Of a stretch of 64,000 nucleotides of DNA, positions 1-7,331 are shown piece by piece. A program made the translations under genes and the position numbers. Origin of the DNA: A37T11 sp964546645 (GTDB lineage: Bacteria; Bacteroidota; Bacteroidia; Sphingobacteriales; Sphingobacteriaceae); NCBI GenBank assembly GCA_964546645.1, contig CAZJKM010000005.1, positions 1 to 64,000 of the forward strand. The letters run 5' to 3'. Each line of letters starts with the position of its first letter. Position 1 is the stretch's first letter. The notes under the pieces were generated by a model, which had not been told where the DNA came from, searched no databases, and worked only from the letters and a program-made list of their open reading frames with translations.

Positions 1-1
1 T

Positions 2-625
2 CCAGTGCATACCTCACTGGAGGAACTTATGTCTGATCTTGAAAAATTTGCGAATGATAATTTAAACCTCTTACCCGACCTGATAAAGATCGCTATCATA
101 CATTATCAATTTGAGACCATTCACCCATTCCTGGATGGTAACGGTCGTGTGGGAAGGTTACTCATTACCATTTACCTGGTAAGTAAAGGAATTCTTAAAC
201 AACCTATATTATATCTGTCTGATTTTTTTGAAAACAACCGACAATTGTACTATGACAACTTGATGTTAGCGAGAACGCACAATAATATGAAACAGTGGTT
301 GAAGTTTTTCTTAACCGGAATCATTGAAACAGCTAAGAAGGGCATTGCCACTTTTGATGGTATTTTGCAGTTACAAAAAAGCTTAGAAAAAAAGGCCAAA
401 GCTTTTGGAAGCCGGAGTGCGGATGTGCAAAAAGTGGTCGATTATTTATATACGCAACCGATAATTAACGTTACGACTGTAGAAACGATCATTCAAAAAT
501 CATACGTAACGGCATATAAATTAATTAGCGACTTAGAACAACAGGAAATTCTGGAAGAGGTAACTGGTGCTCAGCGGAATAAACTTTATGTTTTTAAAGA
601 TTATCTTGATTTATTTAAAAAATAG
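2..625 (+). CDS. Fic family protein with C-terminal winged helix (5' truncated)
   Basis: C-terminal part of a Fic-domain protein whose N-terminus lies outside the window; the frame stays open to the first bases, so the GTG at 5 is not its start. The active-site loop HPFLDGNGRVGR is intact: His acts as general base, and GNGR binds phosphate. Enzymes of this family usually transfer AMP from ATP to a hydroxyl on a target protein. The last 65 residues (from about QKVVDYLYTQP) look like a winged helix-turn-helix, as in the common Fic-wHTH proteins of Bacteria. The inhibitory helix, if present, is not in view, and no antitoxin partner is visible downstream. Family call firm, target unknown. Confidence 0.9.
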   Translation, partial: PVHTSLEELMSDLEKFANDNLNLLPDLIKIAIIHYQFETIHPFLDGNGRVGRLLITIYLVSKGILKQPILYLSDFFENNRQLYYDNLMLARTHNNMKQWLKFFLTGIIETAKKGIATFDGILQLQKSLEKKAKAFGSRSADVQKVVDYLYTQPIINVTTVETIIQKSYVTAYKLISDLEQQEILEEVTGAQRNKLYVFKDYLDLFKK

Positions 626-626
626 A

Positions 627-660
627 TAAAAAACCCGCTCTACGTTATCATAAAGCGGGT
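627..660 (-). terminator. Rho-independent terminator of the tRNA-Arg gene
   Basis: Seven-base-pair stem (AGCGGGT at 654-660 with ACCCGCT at 633-639). Read on the minus strand it is followed by a run of six T (632-627). It lies 4 nt past the tRNA 3' end. On the plus strand no T-run follows, so it mainly serves the tRNA. Confidence 0.7.
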
Positions 661-663
661 CAG

Positions 664-735
664 TAGCCCCGACGGGAATCGAACCCATATCTAAAGTTTA
701 GGAAACTTCTATTCTATCCGTTGAACTACAGGGCC
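664..735 (-). tRNA. tRNA-Arg (anticodon CCU)
   Basis: Complete cloverleaf on the minus strand. The acceptor stem GGCCCTG pairs with CGGGGCT (a G-U pair at 1-72 and a wobble at 6-67). The anticodon stem is GAAGT/ACTTT with loop TTCCTAA, giving anticodon CCT. The T-loop is TTCGATT and the discriminator is A73. CCA is not encoded. It reads the rare arginine codon AGG. A T-run hairpin follows directly. Confidence 0.93.
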
Positions 736-938
736 ATTATCTGGCTGCAAATCTACCATTTCCCTGGCGAATATAAAACCGGTGCTGAAAAATGTTTTTC
801 GCAGACTTGCCGGGTGATCTGTGTCACATTTACAGGCAGATTGCCGACCATTTGTAATATCAATATCAAAATGCCCTGAGATAGACGGAAACTATATCCC
901 TATTGACAAAAAGAATGGAAATCAACTCTCATAAGCTG

Positions 939-946
939 TATCTTTG
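939..946 (+). promoter_or_regulatory. Bacteroidota -7 box upstream of ahpC
   Basis: TATCTTTG fits the TAnnTTTG consensus of the Bacteroidota primary sigma factor. It lies 28 nt before the chosen ahpC ATG (975). No TTG stands at 19-21 nt upstream, so only the -7 part is recognisable. Confidence 0.5.
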
Positions 947-974
947 CGGCACAAAAACAAAACAAAAGAATAGT

Positions 975-1520
975 ATGATAACGATAGGAGAAAAATTCCC
1001 GTCTTTTGAAAAAATTGCTGCCGTAAGCATTGAAAAAGGCAAAGAATTTGAAACAATCACATCTGATTCGTTGGTTAACGACAGAGATGAATGGACCGTG
1101 ATTTTCTGGTGGCCGAAGGACTTTACCTTTGTATGCCCGACGGAAATTGCGGAGTTCAATAAAAACTACAGCGAATTCCGGGATCGCGACACGAAACTGA
1201 TAGGTGCCTCAACGGATTCGGAGTTTGTTCATGTGGCTTGGAGAAAAGATCATGATGACCTGCGCGATCTTAAATTCCCGATGCTGGCCGACACATCGAA
1301 GTCATTGGCAGAAGCACTCGGTATTCTGGAGCCGAATGAGAAGATCGCTTACCGGGCTACTTTTATCATTGACCCGCAGGGTATCGTGCGTTGGGTATCT
1401 GTGAATGACCTGAGCGTAGGGCGGAACGTGAAAGAAGTAATACGCGTACTCGATGGTCTGCAGACGGATGAACTTTGCCCCTGTAACTGGGAAAAAGGCC
1501 AGGAAACATTGACCGTCTGA
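975..1520 (+). CDS. ahpC: Alkyl hydroperoxide reductase AhpC (2-Cys peroxiredoxin)
   Basis: 181-residue peroxiredoxin that reduces hydrogen peroxide and organic peroxides in the cytoplasm. The peroxidatic Cys54 sits in FVCPTE, and DELCPCNW carries Cys168 and Cys170 near the C-terminus. This two-cysteine tail and the overall sequence match the AhpC type known from Mycobacterium, which is recharged by AhpD rather than AhpF. The next gene is an AhpD-type protein, which supports that pairing. Start: an in-frame TTG at 903 would place the -7 box inside the gene, so the ATG at 975 (MITIGEKFP) is preferred. Confidence 0.93.
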   Translation: MITIGEKFPSFEKIAAVSIEKGKEFETITSDSLVNDRDEWTVIFWWPKDFTFVCPTEIAEFNKNYSEFRDRDTKLIGASTDSEFVHVAWRKDHDDLRDLKFPMLADTSKSLAEALGILEPNEKIAYRATFIIDPQGIVRWVSVNDLSVGRNVKEVIRVLDGLQTDELCPCNWEKGQETLTV

Positions 1521-1549
1521 CACCACGGCAAACAACATTAATTTATTAA

Positions 1550-1584
1550 AAAATCCTCTTGATCACATCTTAGGGAGGATTTTT
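1550..1584 (+). terminator. Hairpin between ahpC and ahpD
   Basis: Nine-base-pair stem (AAAATCCTC at 1550-1558 with GAGGATTTT at 1575-1583) followed by T residues. It ends about 30 nt before ahpD, so it may end ahpC transcripts or attenuate read-through, making AhpC more abundant than AhpD. Confidence 0.6.
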
Positions 1585-1613
1585 ACTATCACCTTTAATG
1601 TATTAGGTTTATT

Positions 1614-2198
1614 ATGAGTGAAAGTACAGAAGTAATCAACGAAATTCTGTCAGGTATCGGTTTGGAAGAGAGCTATCGTACAGGGCCTCTTTCCCTGCTG
1701 GAAGCAGGAGAATCGCGCTACCTGCGCGATTTTAAGGTGAACTTTAACAGCATATTGAGCTCTGAGCACTTATCGGCCAGTGAGATCGGGCTGGTCGGCG
1801 TGGGTATAGCGGTTAATAACGGCAATAAACCCTTGACAGATTTCTTCACAAAGTTTGCCGGGGATAACGGAGCTGGCAGGGAAGAAATTGCGGAAGCCGC
1901 TGCCTGCGCCTCTTTACTGGCATCCAATAATATATTTTACCGGTTCCGGCATTTTACACAAAAGGAAAAGTACAGCCAAATCCCCGCACGTATCCGTATG
2001 CAGATCATGATGCGGCCGGTAACAGGAAAAGAGTTTTTTGAACTGCTCAGCTTAGCCGTTTCCGCGGTCAATGGCTGTGAAATGTGTGTAAATGCACACG
2101 AAGATTCTCTGATTAAATTAGGTACGACAGAAGAACGGATTTTTGACACGGTCCGGATCGCATCATTAATTACCGCAACCGGCAAAATTATATATTAA
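1614..2198 (+). CDS. ahpD: AhpD-type alkylhydroperoxidase (carboxymuconolactone decarboxylase fold)
   Basis: 194-residue all-helical protein of the CMD/AhpD family. The redox motif is Cys155-x-x-Cys158-x-x-x-His162 (GCEMCVNAHE), the AhpD active site, in which the cysteine pair passes electrons to AhpC. Length is close to the 177 residues of mycobacterial AhpD. The gene follows ahpC on the same strand after a terminator-like hairpin, and TAGGTTTA shortly before the ATG could be an imperfect -7 box of its own. Gene identity is well supported; the electron donor for this pair is not visible here. Confidence 0.88.
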   Translation: MSESTEVINEILSGIGLEESYRTGPLSLLEAGESRYLRDFKVNFNSILSSEHLSASEIGLVGVGIAVNNGNKPLTDFFTKFAGDNGAGREEIAEAAACASLLASNNIFYRFRHFTQKEKYSQIPARIRMQIMMRPVTGKEFFELLSLAVSAVNGCEMCVNAHEDSLIKLGTTEERIFDTVRIASLITATGKIIY

Positions 2199-2361
2199 GC
2201 TGCTGTTAAGGGTGTTGCGCGCGCAAATGTGGAAAATCGAAAAATTTTGTGGAAAACTTAATTGCGGATTAGCAAAATTAGCCGTATATTTACTAACAGT
2301 AAAGGTTAATCCCTTAAAGCTAATTGTACTCACGTTTACCGCTTGACTTATAGGAACTTAT

Positions 2362-2387
2362 AATGCAGGGATGCATTGTTTTTTTTC
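2362..2387 (+). terminator. Rho-independent terminator after ahpD
   Basis: AATGCA (2362-2367) pairs with TGCATT (2372-2377) across a GGGA loop and is followed by G and then eight or nine T residues. Confidence 0.6.
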
Positions 2388-2430
2388 TAAGCTTTGAGGT
2401 AATGAAATTTTTTAATTGTTAATTTACAAG

Positions 2431-2467
2431 AACCGTCCCAACTTCCCCGGGGCGGTTTTTGTTTTTT
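2431..2467 (+). terminator. Second strong rho-independent terminator
   Basis: Nine-pair stem AACCGTCCC (2431-2439) with GGGGCGGTT (2449-2457), one G-U pair, followed by TTT G TTTTTT. A second terminator only 50 nt past the first suggests either a tandem terminator or the end of a short independent transcript that starts between them. Confidence 0.65.
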
Positions 2468-2522
2468 ATAACAGACTTATCGGCCTCTTATTTCGATAAT
2501 ATCCAAAACACAAAATCGAATA

Positions 2523-2601
2523 GGAGGTGCAGATCGCCTTGTAACAGCCGCAGGGTTTTATTGGATTGTTAATAATGACCGAAGGCGGTCTTCACACCTC
2601 C
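2523..2601 (-). repeat. Imperfect inverted repeat in the 3' region of the Fn3 gene
   Basis: GGAGGTG...CGCCTT (2523-2540) is mirrored by AAGGCG...CACCTCC (2582-2601). A further pair, TGTAACAGC at 2540-2548 and GCTGTTACA at 2633-2641, overlaps the stop codon of the fibronectin-III gene. The transcript of that gene would end in a large branched hairpin. No clean T-run follows, so it may be a stability element rather than a simple terminator. Confidence 0.4.
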
Positions 2602-2636
2602 GGCCATCATTCAATTGTCGGAGCTTTCAACAGCTG

Positions 2637-3242
2637 TTACAGCACGTAGCTTTCCAGCACATCGCTGAACGTCCGCGTAGGATTGGCTCCGATGTAGGCT
2701 GCGCGGAACTGATAGCGTGCACCACTTTCCAATCCATCGATGACGATGGATGATCTGGTGCTGTTTACCTCAATCCACACCTCATTGCCTGCTTTCCGGT
2801 ACTGGAAATTATACGACCGGGTATTCCGGTGGGTTTTCACACGCATCAGTACGCGGCCAACTTCCTCGCACCTTACCATAAAGCCGGCAGGCCTGGGCAG
2901 TATACCCGCGGAGGTTTTCTCCTTCCGCACACGGTAACCCGAACTTAACAATACGGCGCGGTCATCGTGTGCAACCTGCAGCACATACCAGCCCAATTGG
3001 CGAAGGGTAGTTTCCAGCACTTTGCGCTTTTGCCGTTTTACTTCGACGGCATGGAGACCGCGGTCAGCTGCAGCTGCCATCGCTATACGATAGTCTTCCA
3101 ATGCTGTCTCCAGCACGGTCAGTGACGGTACGGGATCTGTAAAAACTGCTGCCTGTACGGCCATTTCTGTCAGGATCGTCTGTGCTTTCTGATCCAGCTC
3201 TGCATCTCTTAATTTTGAAAAATCGATAATTATTTTTGACAT
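2637..3242 (-). CDS. Small fibronectin type III domain protein
   Basis: 201 residues, no signal peptide. Residues 1-95 are predicted helical and rich in Ala, Leu and Lys/Arg. The C-terminal half (about 110-201) reads as one fibronectin-III domain: a proline-initiated first strand, SYNFQYRKAG, a Trp in the next strand (EVWIEV), IDGLESGARYQFRAAYIG and a closing strand. Such domains bind proteins or glycans; no enzyme motif is seen. The gene starts 21 nt after a heptapeptide-repeat frame on the same strand, and its 3' end lies in a long inverted repeat. The exact role is not recognisable. Confidence 0.75.
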   Translation of the reverse strand: MSKIIIDFSKLRDAELDQKAQTILTEMAVQAAVFTDPVPSLTVLETALEDYRIAMAAAADRGLHAVEVKRQKRKVLETTLRQLGWYVLQVAHDDRAVLLSSGYRVRKEKTSAGILPRPAGFMVRCEEVGRVLMRVKTHRNTRSYNFQYRKAGNEVWIEVNSTRSSIVIDGLESGARYQFRAAYIGANPTRTFSDVLESYVL

Positions 3243-3263
3243 GATTAATAACGTTTTAAATGA

Positions 3264-3566
3264 TTATATATTAGTTAATAAAGCGTTTCGCTTACACTTA
3301 GTGTCTCTCACTGAACGAACCGGCGGGGCCTTATTCTTTATAAGTGGAGGCCCATCCCTATAAAGAAACGCTGAATTTCTATAAATAAACAGATCGTTTC
3401 TATCAATAAATGGCGCGTTTCTATCAATAAACGGGTCATTTCTATCAATAAATGCAGCATTCCTATAAATGAATTTTCCATCTCTATAAAGAAACGGCAG
3501 ACTGCTATAAATGAATTTTCCGTTCCTGCAAATAAACCGGGTAATGCAATAAAGAGGTGTTACCAT
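3264..3566 (-). CDS. Putative heptapeptide-repeat ORF, F-I/L-Y/D-R-N/D-x-x
   Basis: Frame of 100 residues from the ATG at 3566 (a longer version starts at 3644) built of nine heptapeptides such as FIYRNAA, FIDRNDP, FIDRNDL and FLYRDGP. It is the translation of the 21-bp tandem array at 3355-3558. Differences between units are often synonymous (Phe TTT/TTC, Arg AGA/AGG, Asn AAT/AAC) or mild (Ile/Leu, Asn/Asp), which fits selection on a peptide. The stop lies 21 nt before the fibronectin-III start on the same strand, as in an operon. Against translation: no signal peptide, no clear ribosome site, unusual composition. It could equally be a DNA or leader-RNA repeat that happens to be open. Confidence 0.4.
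   Translation of the reverse strand: MVTPLYCITRFICRNGKFIYSSLPFLYRDGKFIYRNAAFIDRNDPFIDRNAPFIDRNDLFIYRNSAFLYRDGPPLIKNKAPPVRSVRDTKCKRNALLTNI
3355..3558 (+). repeat. 21-bp tandem repeat array, about ten degenerate units
   Basis: Units TTTCTATnAATAAA plus seven variable bases recur with an exact 21-bp period. The C of the conserved CTAT core (CTGC or CAAT in the last two) falls at 3358, 3379, 3400, 3421, 3442, 3463, 3484, 3505, 3526 and 3547. The middle units (3397-3460) are nearly identical in the conserved part while the seven-base parts differ. The period equals seven codons and also two DNA turns. The units at 3463 and 3505 share ATGAATTTTCC, suggesting an internal two-unit duplication. Confidence 0.9.
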
Positions 3567-3814
3567 GATACTATCTTTTATTATATGAATCGAACAGGAC
3601 AAAGGTATGACGGGCTGCGGCCATCGGTTGAAAATTTCACGCATAAAAGAACGGATCTACTCAAAAAAATGCTGCGAAAATTTTCCTGCGGTCACCTCAG
3701 CGTCAATACCCGAAGCCAGAAGGTCATCCTCCAGTGGTCCGGTTTTTGCTAACAATAAGAGAAGTCTTTAAAACTTTGTGTAAACTTTTAGGTTGTCCCT
3801 TCATATTTTCCGTT

Positions 3815-4504
3815 ATGAACCCGAAATTACTTTTCTTTCTGATCCCCCTGTTAGCATGGACGCTGACCGGCTTATCTCAAACTGATAATAGATGGCTGAG
3901 TAGCGGTAAGTTTAAAGTAACGCTTGCGAATAAGGATGTTTTCCTGATTTCTTATGGAGCAAAGCTGAAAGATGGCTATCATCCGCGGGATGTGTATCAG
4001 GAAATTGTGATTGCTGATGAAAAAGGAAAACGCTGGGACCTTGTGAGCGCGTGGATGAATACGTGCGAAATTCAGCAAACGGACACCTCTCTGGTAATTG
4101 TATACCTGATTGAGATACCGGCTAAAAATACGGCTGAACATCGTTTTGAACCGGTAGTATTTGATCATTATTCCTACAAAGAGGATGGAACCGTAACAGT
4201 CGTCACCCGTACCGTTCCCAATCTATCCATTTATAGTGCATCTGATATACGTTCAGTTTTAGATTCTTTTGAAGCGTTTAAAAAGAAATACCGTCCGACA
4301 GACAGCGAACAACCGCGGGAAATAGATCATGTGCTGCTCGATCTCTTTATAGCCGGTATCAGCGGCTCCGATGTTTGTAAAAGCTATTTGCACAATATAA
4401 GGAAATATTGCTACGTCGATGGCATAAACTCAGACATACTGAACTATTATATGAAGTTAGATCATAAAATTACGACCTTACGGTACCTACCTTTTCTACT
4501 GTAA
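3815..4504 (+). CDS. Secreted protein of unknown function
   Basis: 229 residues from the ATG at 3815 (MNPKLLFFLIPLLAWTLTG), chosen because it opens with a clean signal peptide ending near GLSQ; the frame itself extends further upstream to 3734. The mature part is mixed alpha/beta with about five strands (KFKVTLANKDVFLISYGAK, YQEIVIADEKGKRWDLVSAW) followed by a helical C-terminus with two cysteines (Cys about 184 and 192). No family is recognised and no catalytic motif stands out. It is most likely periplasmic, with no operon partner. Confidence 0.7.
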   Translation: MNPKLLFFLIPLLAWTLTGLSQTDNRWLSSGKFKVTLANKDVFLISYGAKLKDGYHPRDVYQEIVIADEKGKRWDLVSAWMNTCEIQQTDTSLVIVYLIEIPAKNTAEHRFEPVVFDHYSYKEDGTVTVVTRTVPNLSIYSASDIRSVLDSFEAFKKKYRPTDSEQPREIDHVLLDLFIAGISGSDVCKSYLHNIRKYCYVDGINSDILNYYMKLDHKITTLRYLPFLL

Positions 4505-4631
4505 GACACCCTGCTTTGTTGCCTTCAGCATGTGCGGGTATTCCTATACCCCAACTTTTACGGTTGATCCGAATTCTGCGTGACGAAACGTAACGAATTT
4601 GTTCCATCTGGGTGCATTATGAAGTCTTTAC

Positions 4632-4639
4632 TATATTTA
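4632..4639 (+). promoter_or_regulatory. Near-consensus -7 box directly before the PIG-L gene
   Basis: TATATTTA differs from TAnnTTTG only in the last base and ends 5 nt before the ATG at 4645. If used, the mRNA would have almost no leader, as also seen for xseA, pheS and tsaE in this window. Confidence 0.35.
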
Positions 4640-4644
4640 CCCGC

Positions 4645-7134
4645 ATGAAGATTAAAAGCCTGAAAGGCCTGCTTTGGTTAGGACTGTTTCTGGTTATGGC
4701 ATTGGCAGCTGTTGCACAGAAAACACATTCGCTGAATGCCGCAGAGATACAATTAGGCTTACGCAAACTAAACACACTGGGAACCGTACTTTATTTTGCG
4801 GCGCACCCGGATGATGAAAATACCAGGCTGATTACGTGGCTGGCTAAAGAAAAGCAATACCGGACAGGTTATCTGTCACTGACCCGTGGAGATGGCGGGC
4901 AAAACCTGATTGGAACCGAGCAGGGGGAAGAGTTGGGCCTGATCCGTACGCAGGAGCTATTAGTTGCCAGACAGCTGGATGGTGGCGAACAGTTTTTCTC
5001 CCGGGCCAATGATTTTGGATTTTCCAAAACATCAGATGAAACATTCCGTATCTGGGGGCGGGAAAAGATCCTGGCCGATGCGGTGTGGACGATACGGATG
5101 TTTCGGCCGGATGTGATCATTACCCGTTTCCCGCCGGATGAGAGAGGAGGGCATGGGCATCACCAGGCTTCTGCTATCCTGGCGGAAGAAGCTTTTCATG
5201 CCGCAGCCGACCCGGATCGGTTTCCGGAACAGTTGGCTTTCGTTCAACCCTGGCAGGTGAAGCGTCTGGTATGGAATACGTTTTCGTTTGGTTCTGCCAA
5301 TACGATTCGCGAAGGGCAATTTAATATCCGGACTGGCCAATATAATGCGTTACTGGGGAGATCGTACGGTGAAATTGCAGCAGAAAGCCGCTCCAGCCAT
5401 CGTACACAGGGCTTCGGAGCTGCGTGGCAACGAGGCCAGACTTCTGAATATTTTGAAATTGTGAAAGGGGACCGGCCCCGGGAGTCTCTTTTTGATGGCA
5501 TTGAAACATCCTGGAAAAGGGTAAAAGGAGCGGAAGCCGTTCCCCAACTGATTGATAAGCTGATTACATCTTTTGAGCCGGCGCATCCGGAGCGTTCCGT
5601 GGAGCAACTGATCAGTGTGCTAAGTATCATCGAGCAACTGGAAGACCATTTTTGGCGTACTATAAAATCTGCTGAAATCAGAGAGCTGATCGTGGCCTGC
5701 GCTGGCCTGTGGCTTGAAAGCTATGCATCTGCACCGGCATATGCTGTAGGGGAAAGTATCAATGTAAGTACACAGATTATTGTACGAAACCCCGGATTGC
5801 AGGTGCTCGTCGATAGTATATATACGGGTGCCGGTCATCAGATAAGCCCGAACCTCCGGCTGAAGCGTGATACCTTATCCGAAGTTTCTACGGTATTACG
5901 GGCGGATAAAGTGACACAGCCTTACTGGCTGGATACAGCACCGGAACTTGGAGCGTACGTGGTGCGGGATCAACGGCTGACGGGCCTCCCGGAAAATCCG
6001 GACAGACCCCAAACCCGGATTCTTCTTTCCATAAATGGGAAAAGGATGTGGTTAGAGCGCCCTATTGTTTATAAATCAGTTCATCCGGCTAAAGGTGAAA
6101 TTTACGAGCCCCTGAGCATCACTCCTGTGCTCACCGTCAATATTCCCCGGAAGGCATTGGTTTTTAACGGAAGAGATGCAAAAAAAGTAGAGATACGGGT
6201 TACGGCTCATCAACCATCTGTACAGACGGAGATTAAACCCGTGCTCCCTGCCGGATGGCGTGCGGAACCGTCCGTTATCCCGCTTCGTTTTAAGGATCGT
6301 AATGAGGAAACGGTCTGCCAGTTTACACTGCATCCGCCAGAGAAGACGACGTTGCTTGATTCGGTATCCTTTAGTTATCGGGTTGACGGGAGAACGGAGA
6401 CAGCCCGGGCTATCAGCCGGATACAATATGACCATGTTCCTGCGATTACGTGGTTCCCCGAAAGCAAAGCCCGACTGACAAAGGTGGAAACAGGCGTTTT
6501 CTCCGGAAGGATAGGTTACCTGCCGGGCGCCGGGGACTTGGTTGCACCTTCTCTCAGGGAGCTGGGAATCAGGGTTGACATACTGGATGAAGGACAGGTA
6601 ATGAAGGACGACCTGTCTGTTTACGACGCAATTATAACGGGTGTCAGACTGTATAACGTGAGTGAACGGATGAAAGTATGGCAGCCCCGTCTGTTACACT
6701 ATGTGGAACAAGGAGGCACGCTGCTGGTGCAATACAATGTCAATTCGCGACTGAATGTCCCTCATATCGGGCCGTATCCTTTCTCCATCACCAGAAGCAG
6801 GGTAACAGAGGAAGACGCGGAAGTCAGGTTTTCCGAGCCGCACCACCCAGTATTGAATGTGCCCAATAAGATCACACCGGCAGACTTTGAAGGCTGGGTA
6901 CAGGAAAGGGGGTTATACTTTGTGGAGAGTGGTGGCGACCATTATCAGACACCACTGGAAATGAACGATAGCGGGGAGCGCCCGCATCGTGGATCCCTGT
7001 TGGTAGCATCTTACGGAAAAGGGAAATTTGTCTATACTTCCCTGTCTTTTTTCCGGCAACTTCCCGCAGGCATACCAGGGGCTTACCGTTTATTTTTAAA
7101 TTTGCTCGCTAAAAGAGAATCAAACAACAACTAA
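4645..7134 (+). CDS. PIG-L family deacetylase with C-terminal glutamine-amidotransferase-like domain
   Basis: 829-residue exported protein (signal peptide about 1-25, cut after AAVAQ). The N-terminal LmbE/PIG-L domain carries the zinc motif AAHPDDE (His54, Asp56, Asp57) and the third ligand region GGHGHHQAS (His170-His173). Family members remove N-acetyl groups from GlcNAc-type sugars. The middle part (about 350-600) is beta-rich. The last 200 residues (YDAIITGVRLYN, GGTLLVQYN, GKFVYTSLSFFRQLPAG) resemble the class I amidotransferase-like fold without its catalytic cysteine. This long architecture is typical of Bacteroidota and suggests a periplasmic glycan substrate. The upstream Met at 4612 is rejected because the signal peptide starts at 4645. 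Confidence 0.88.
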   Translation: MKIKSLKGLLWLGLFLVMALAAVAQKTHSLNAAEIQLGLRKLNTLGTVLYFAAHPDDENTRLITWLAKEKQYRTGYLSLTRGDGGQNLIGTEQGEELGLIRTQELLVARQLDGGEQFFSRANDFGFSKTSDETFRIWGREKILADAVWTIRMFRPDVIITRFPPDERGGHGHHQASAILAEEAFHAAADPDRFPEQLAFVQPWQVKRLVWNTFSFGSANTIREGQFNIRTGQYNALLGRSYGEIAAESRSSHRTQGFGAAWQRGQTSEYFEIVKGDRPRESLFDGIETSWKRVKGAEAVPQLIDKLITSFEPAHPERSVEQLISVLSIIEQLEDHFWRTIKSAEIRELIVACAGLWLESYASAPAYAVGESINVSTQIIVRNPGLQVLVDSIYTGAGHQISPNLRLKRDTLSEVSTVLRADKVTQPYWLDTAPELGAYVVRDQRLTGLPENPDRPQTRILLSINGKRMWLERPIVYKSVHPAKGEIYEPLSITPVLTVNIPRKALVFNGRDAKKVEIRVTAHQPSVQTEIKPVLPAGWRAEPSVIPLRFKDRNEETVCQFTLHPPEKTTLLDSVSFSYRVDGRTETARAISRIQYDHVPAITWFPESKARLTKVETGVFSGRIGYLPGAGDLVAPSLRELGIRVDILDEGQVMKDDLSVYDAIITGVRLYNVSERMKVWQPRLLHYVEQGGTLLVQYNVNSRLNVPHIGPYPFSITRSRVTEEDAEVRFSEPHHPVLNVPNKITPADFEGWVQERGLYFVESGGDHYQTPLEMNDSGERPHRGSLLVASYGKGKFVYTSLSFFRQLPAGIPGAYRLFLNLLAKRESNNN

Positions 7135-7145
7135 AGTAAAACATC

Positions 7146-7331
7146 ATGGGAGAAGAAGTAGTAAAGAACAGTAACGGAGTATTTTATCTGCTGGGTGCTG
7201 TGTTCGGCGCATTGACAGCCGGAGTTACCACAGAAACCTTTTTGGGCTGGGTACTGGGTGCTATGGTCGGCCTGATTTTGGCATCGTTGTTTATCAGGGT
7301 ATTATTGCCGCCGCGTGAGCACGACAGATAA
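7146..7331 (+). CDS. Small membrane protein with two transmembrane segments
   Basis: 61 residues: a short polar N-terminus, then two hydrophobic glycine-rich segments (FYLLGAVFGALTAGVTT and FLGWVLGAMVGLILASLFI) and a basic tail. It starts 11 nt after the PIG-L stop and its 3' end overlaps the next small gene by 17 nt, so it is translated as part of the symporter operon. It resembles the short YtxH-like or glycine-zipper membrane proteins in general shape only; no function can be assigned. Confidence 0.65.
   Translation: MGEEVVKNSNGVFYLLGAVFGALTAGVTTETFLGWVLGAMVGLILASLFIRVLLPPREHDR

Larger units (their letters stand above)
2199..2636. other. Gene-free stretch with hairpins
   Basis: 438 bases between ahpD and the convergent fibronectin-III gene without a credible reading frame. 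It holds a T-run hairpin at 2362-2387, a second strong terminator at 2431-2467, and a long imperfect inverted repeat at 2523-2601. The stretch between the two terminators could carry a short non-coding transcript, but no known RNA family is recognised. Confidence 0.5.

Noticed and set aside
903..974. TTG-initiated extension of ahpC
   Set aside because: It would place the TATCTTTG promoter box inside the gene, and the extra residues do not match peroxiredoxins.
3355..3558. CRISPR-like appearance (conserved 14 bases, variable 7 bases)
   Set aside because: The period is only 21 bp, units drift along the array, and no cas genes or leader are present; it is a short tandem repeat, not a CRISPR array.
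3657..3756. Minus-strand open stretch reading KTGPLEDDLLASGIDAEV and onward, ending in TAG
   Set aside because: Looks like a peptide by composition but is only about 33 codons, lacks an ATG and follows a stop; it may be the remnant of a lost gene, but nothing identifies it.
5244..5630. 128-residue minus-strand frame within the PIG-L gene
   Set aside because: Shadow frame of a well supported gene; no promoter, start context or recognisable domain.
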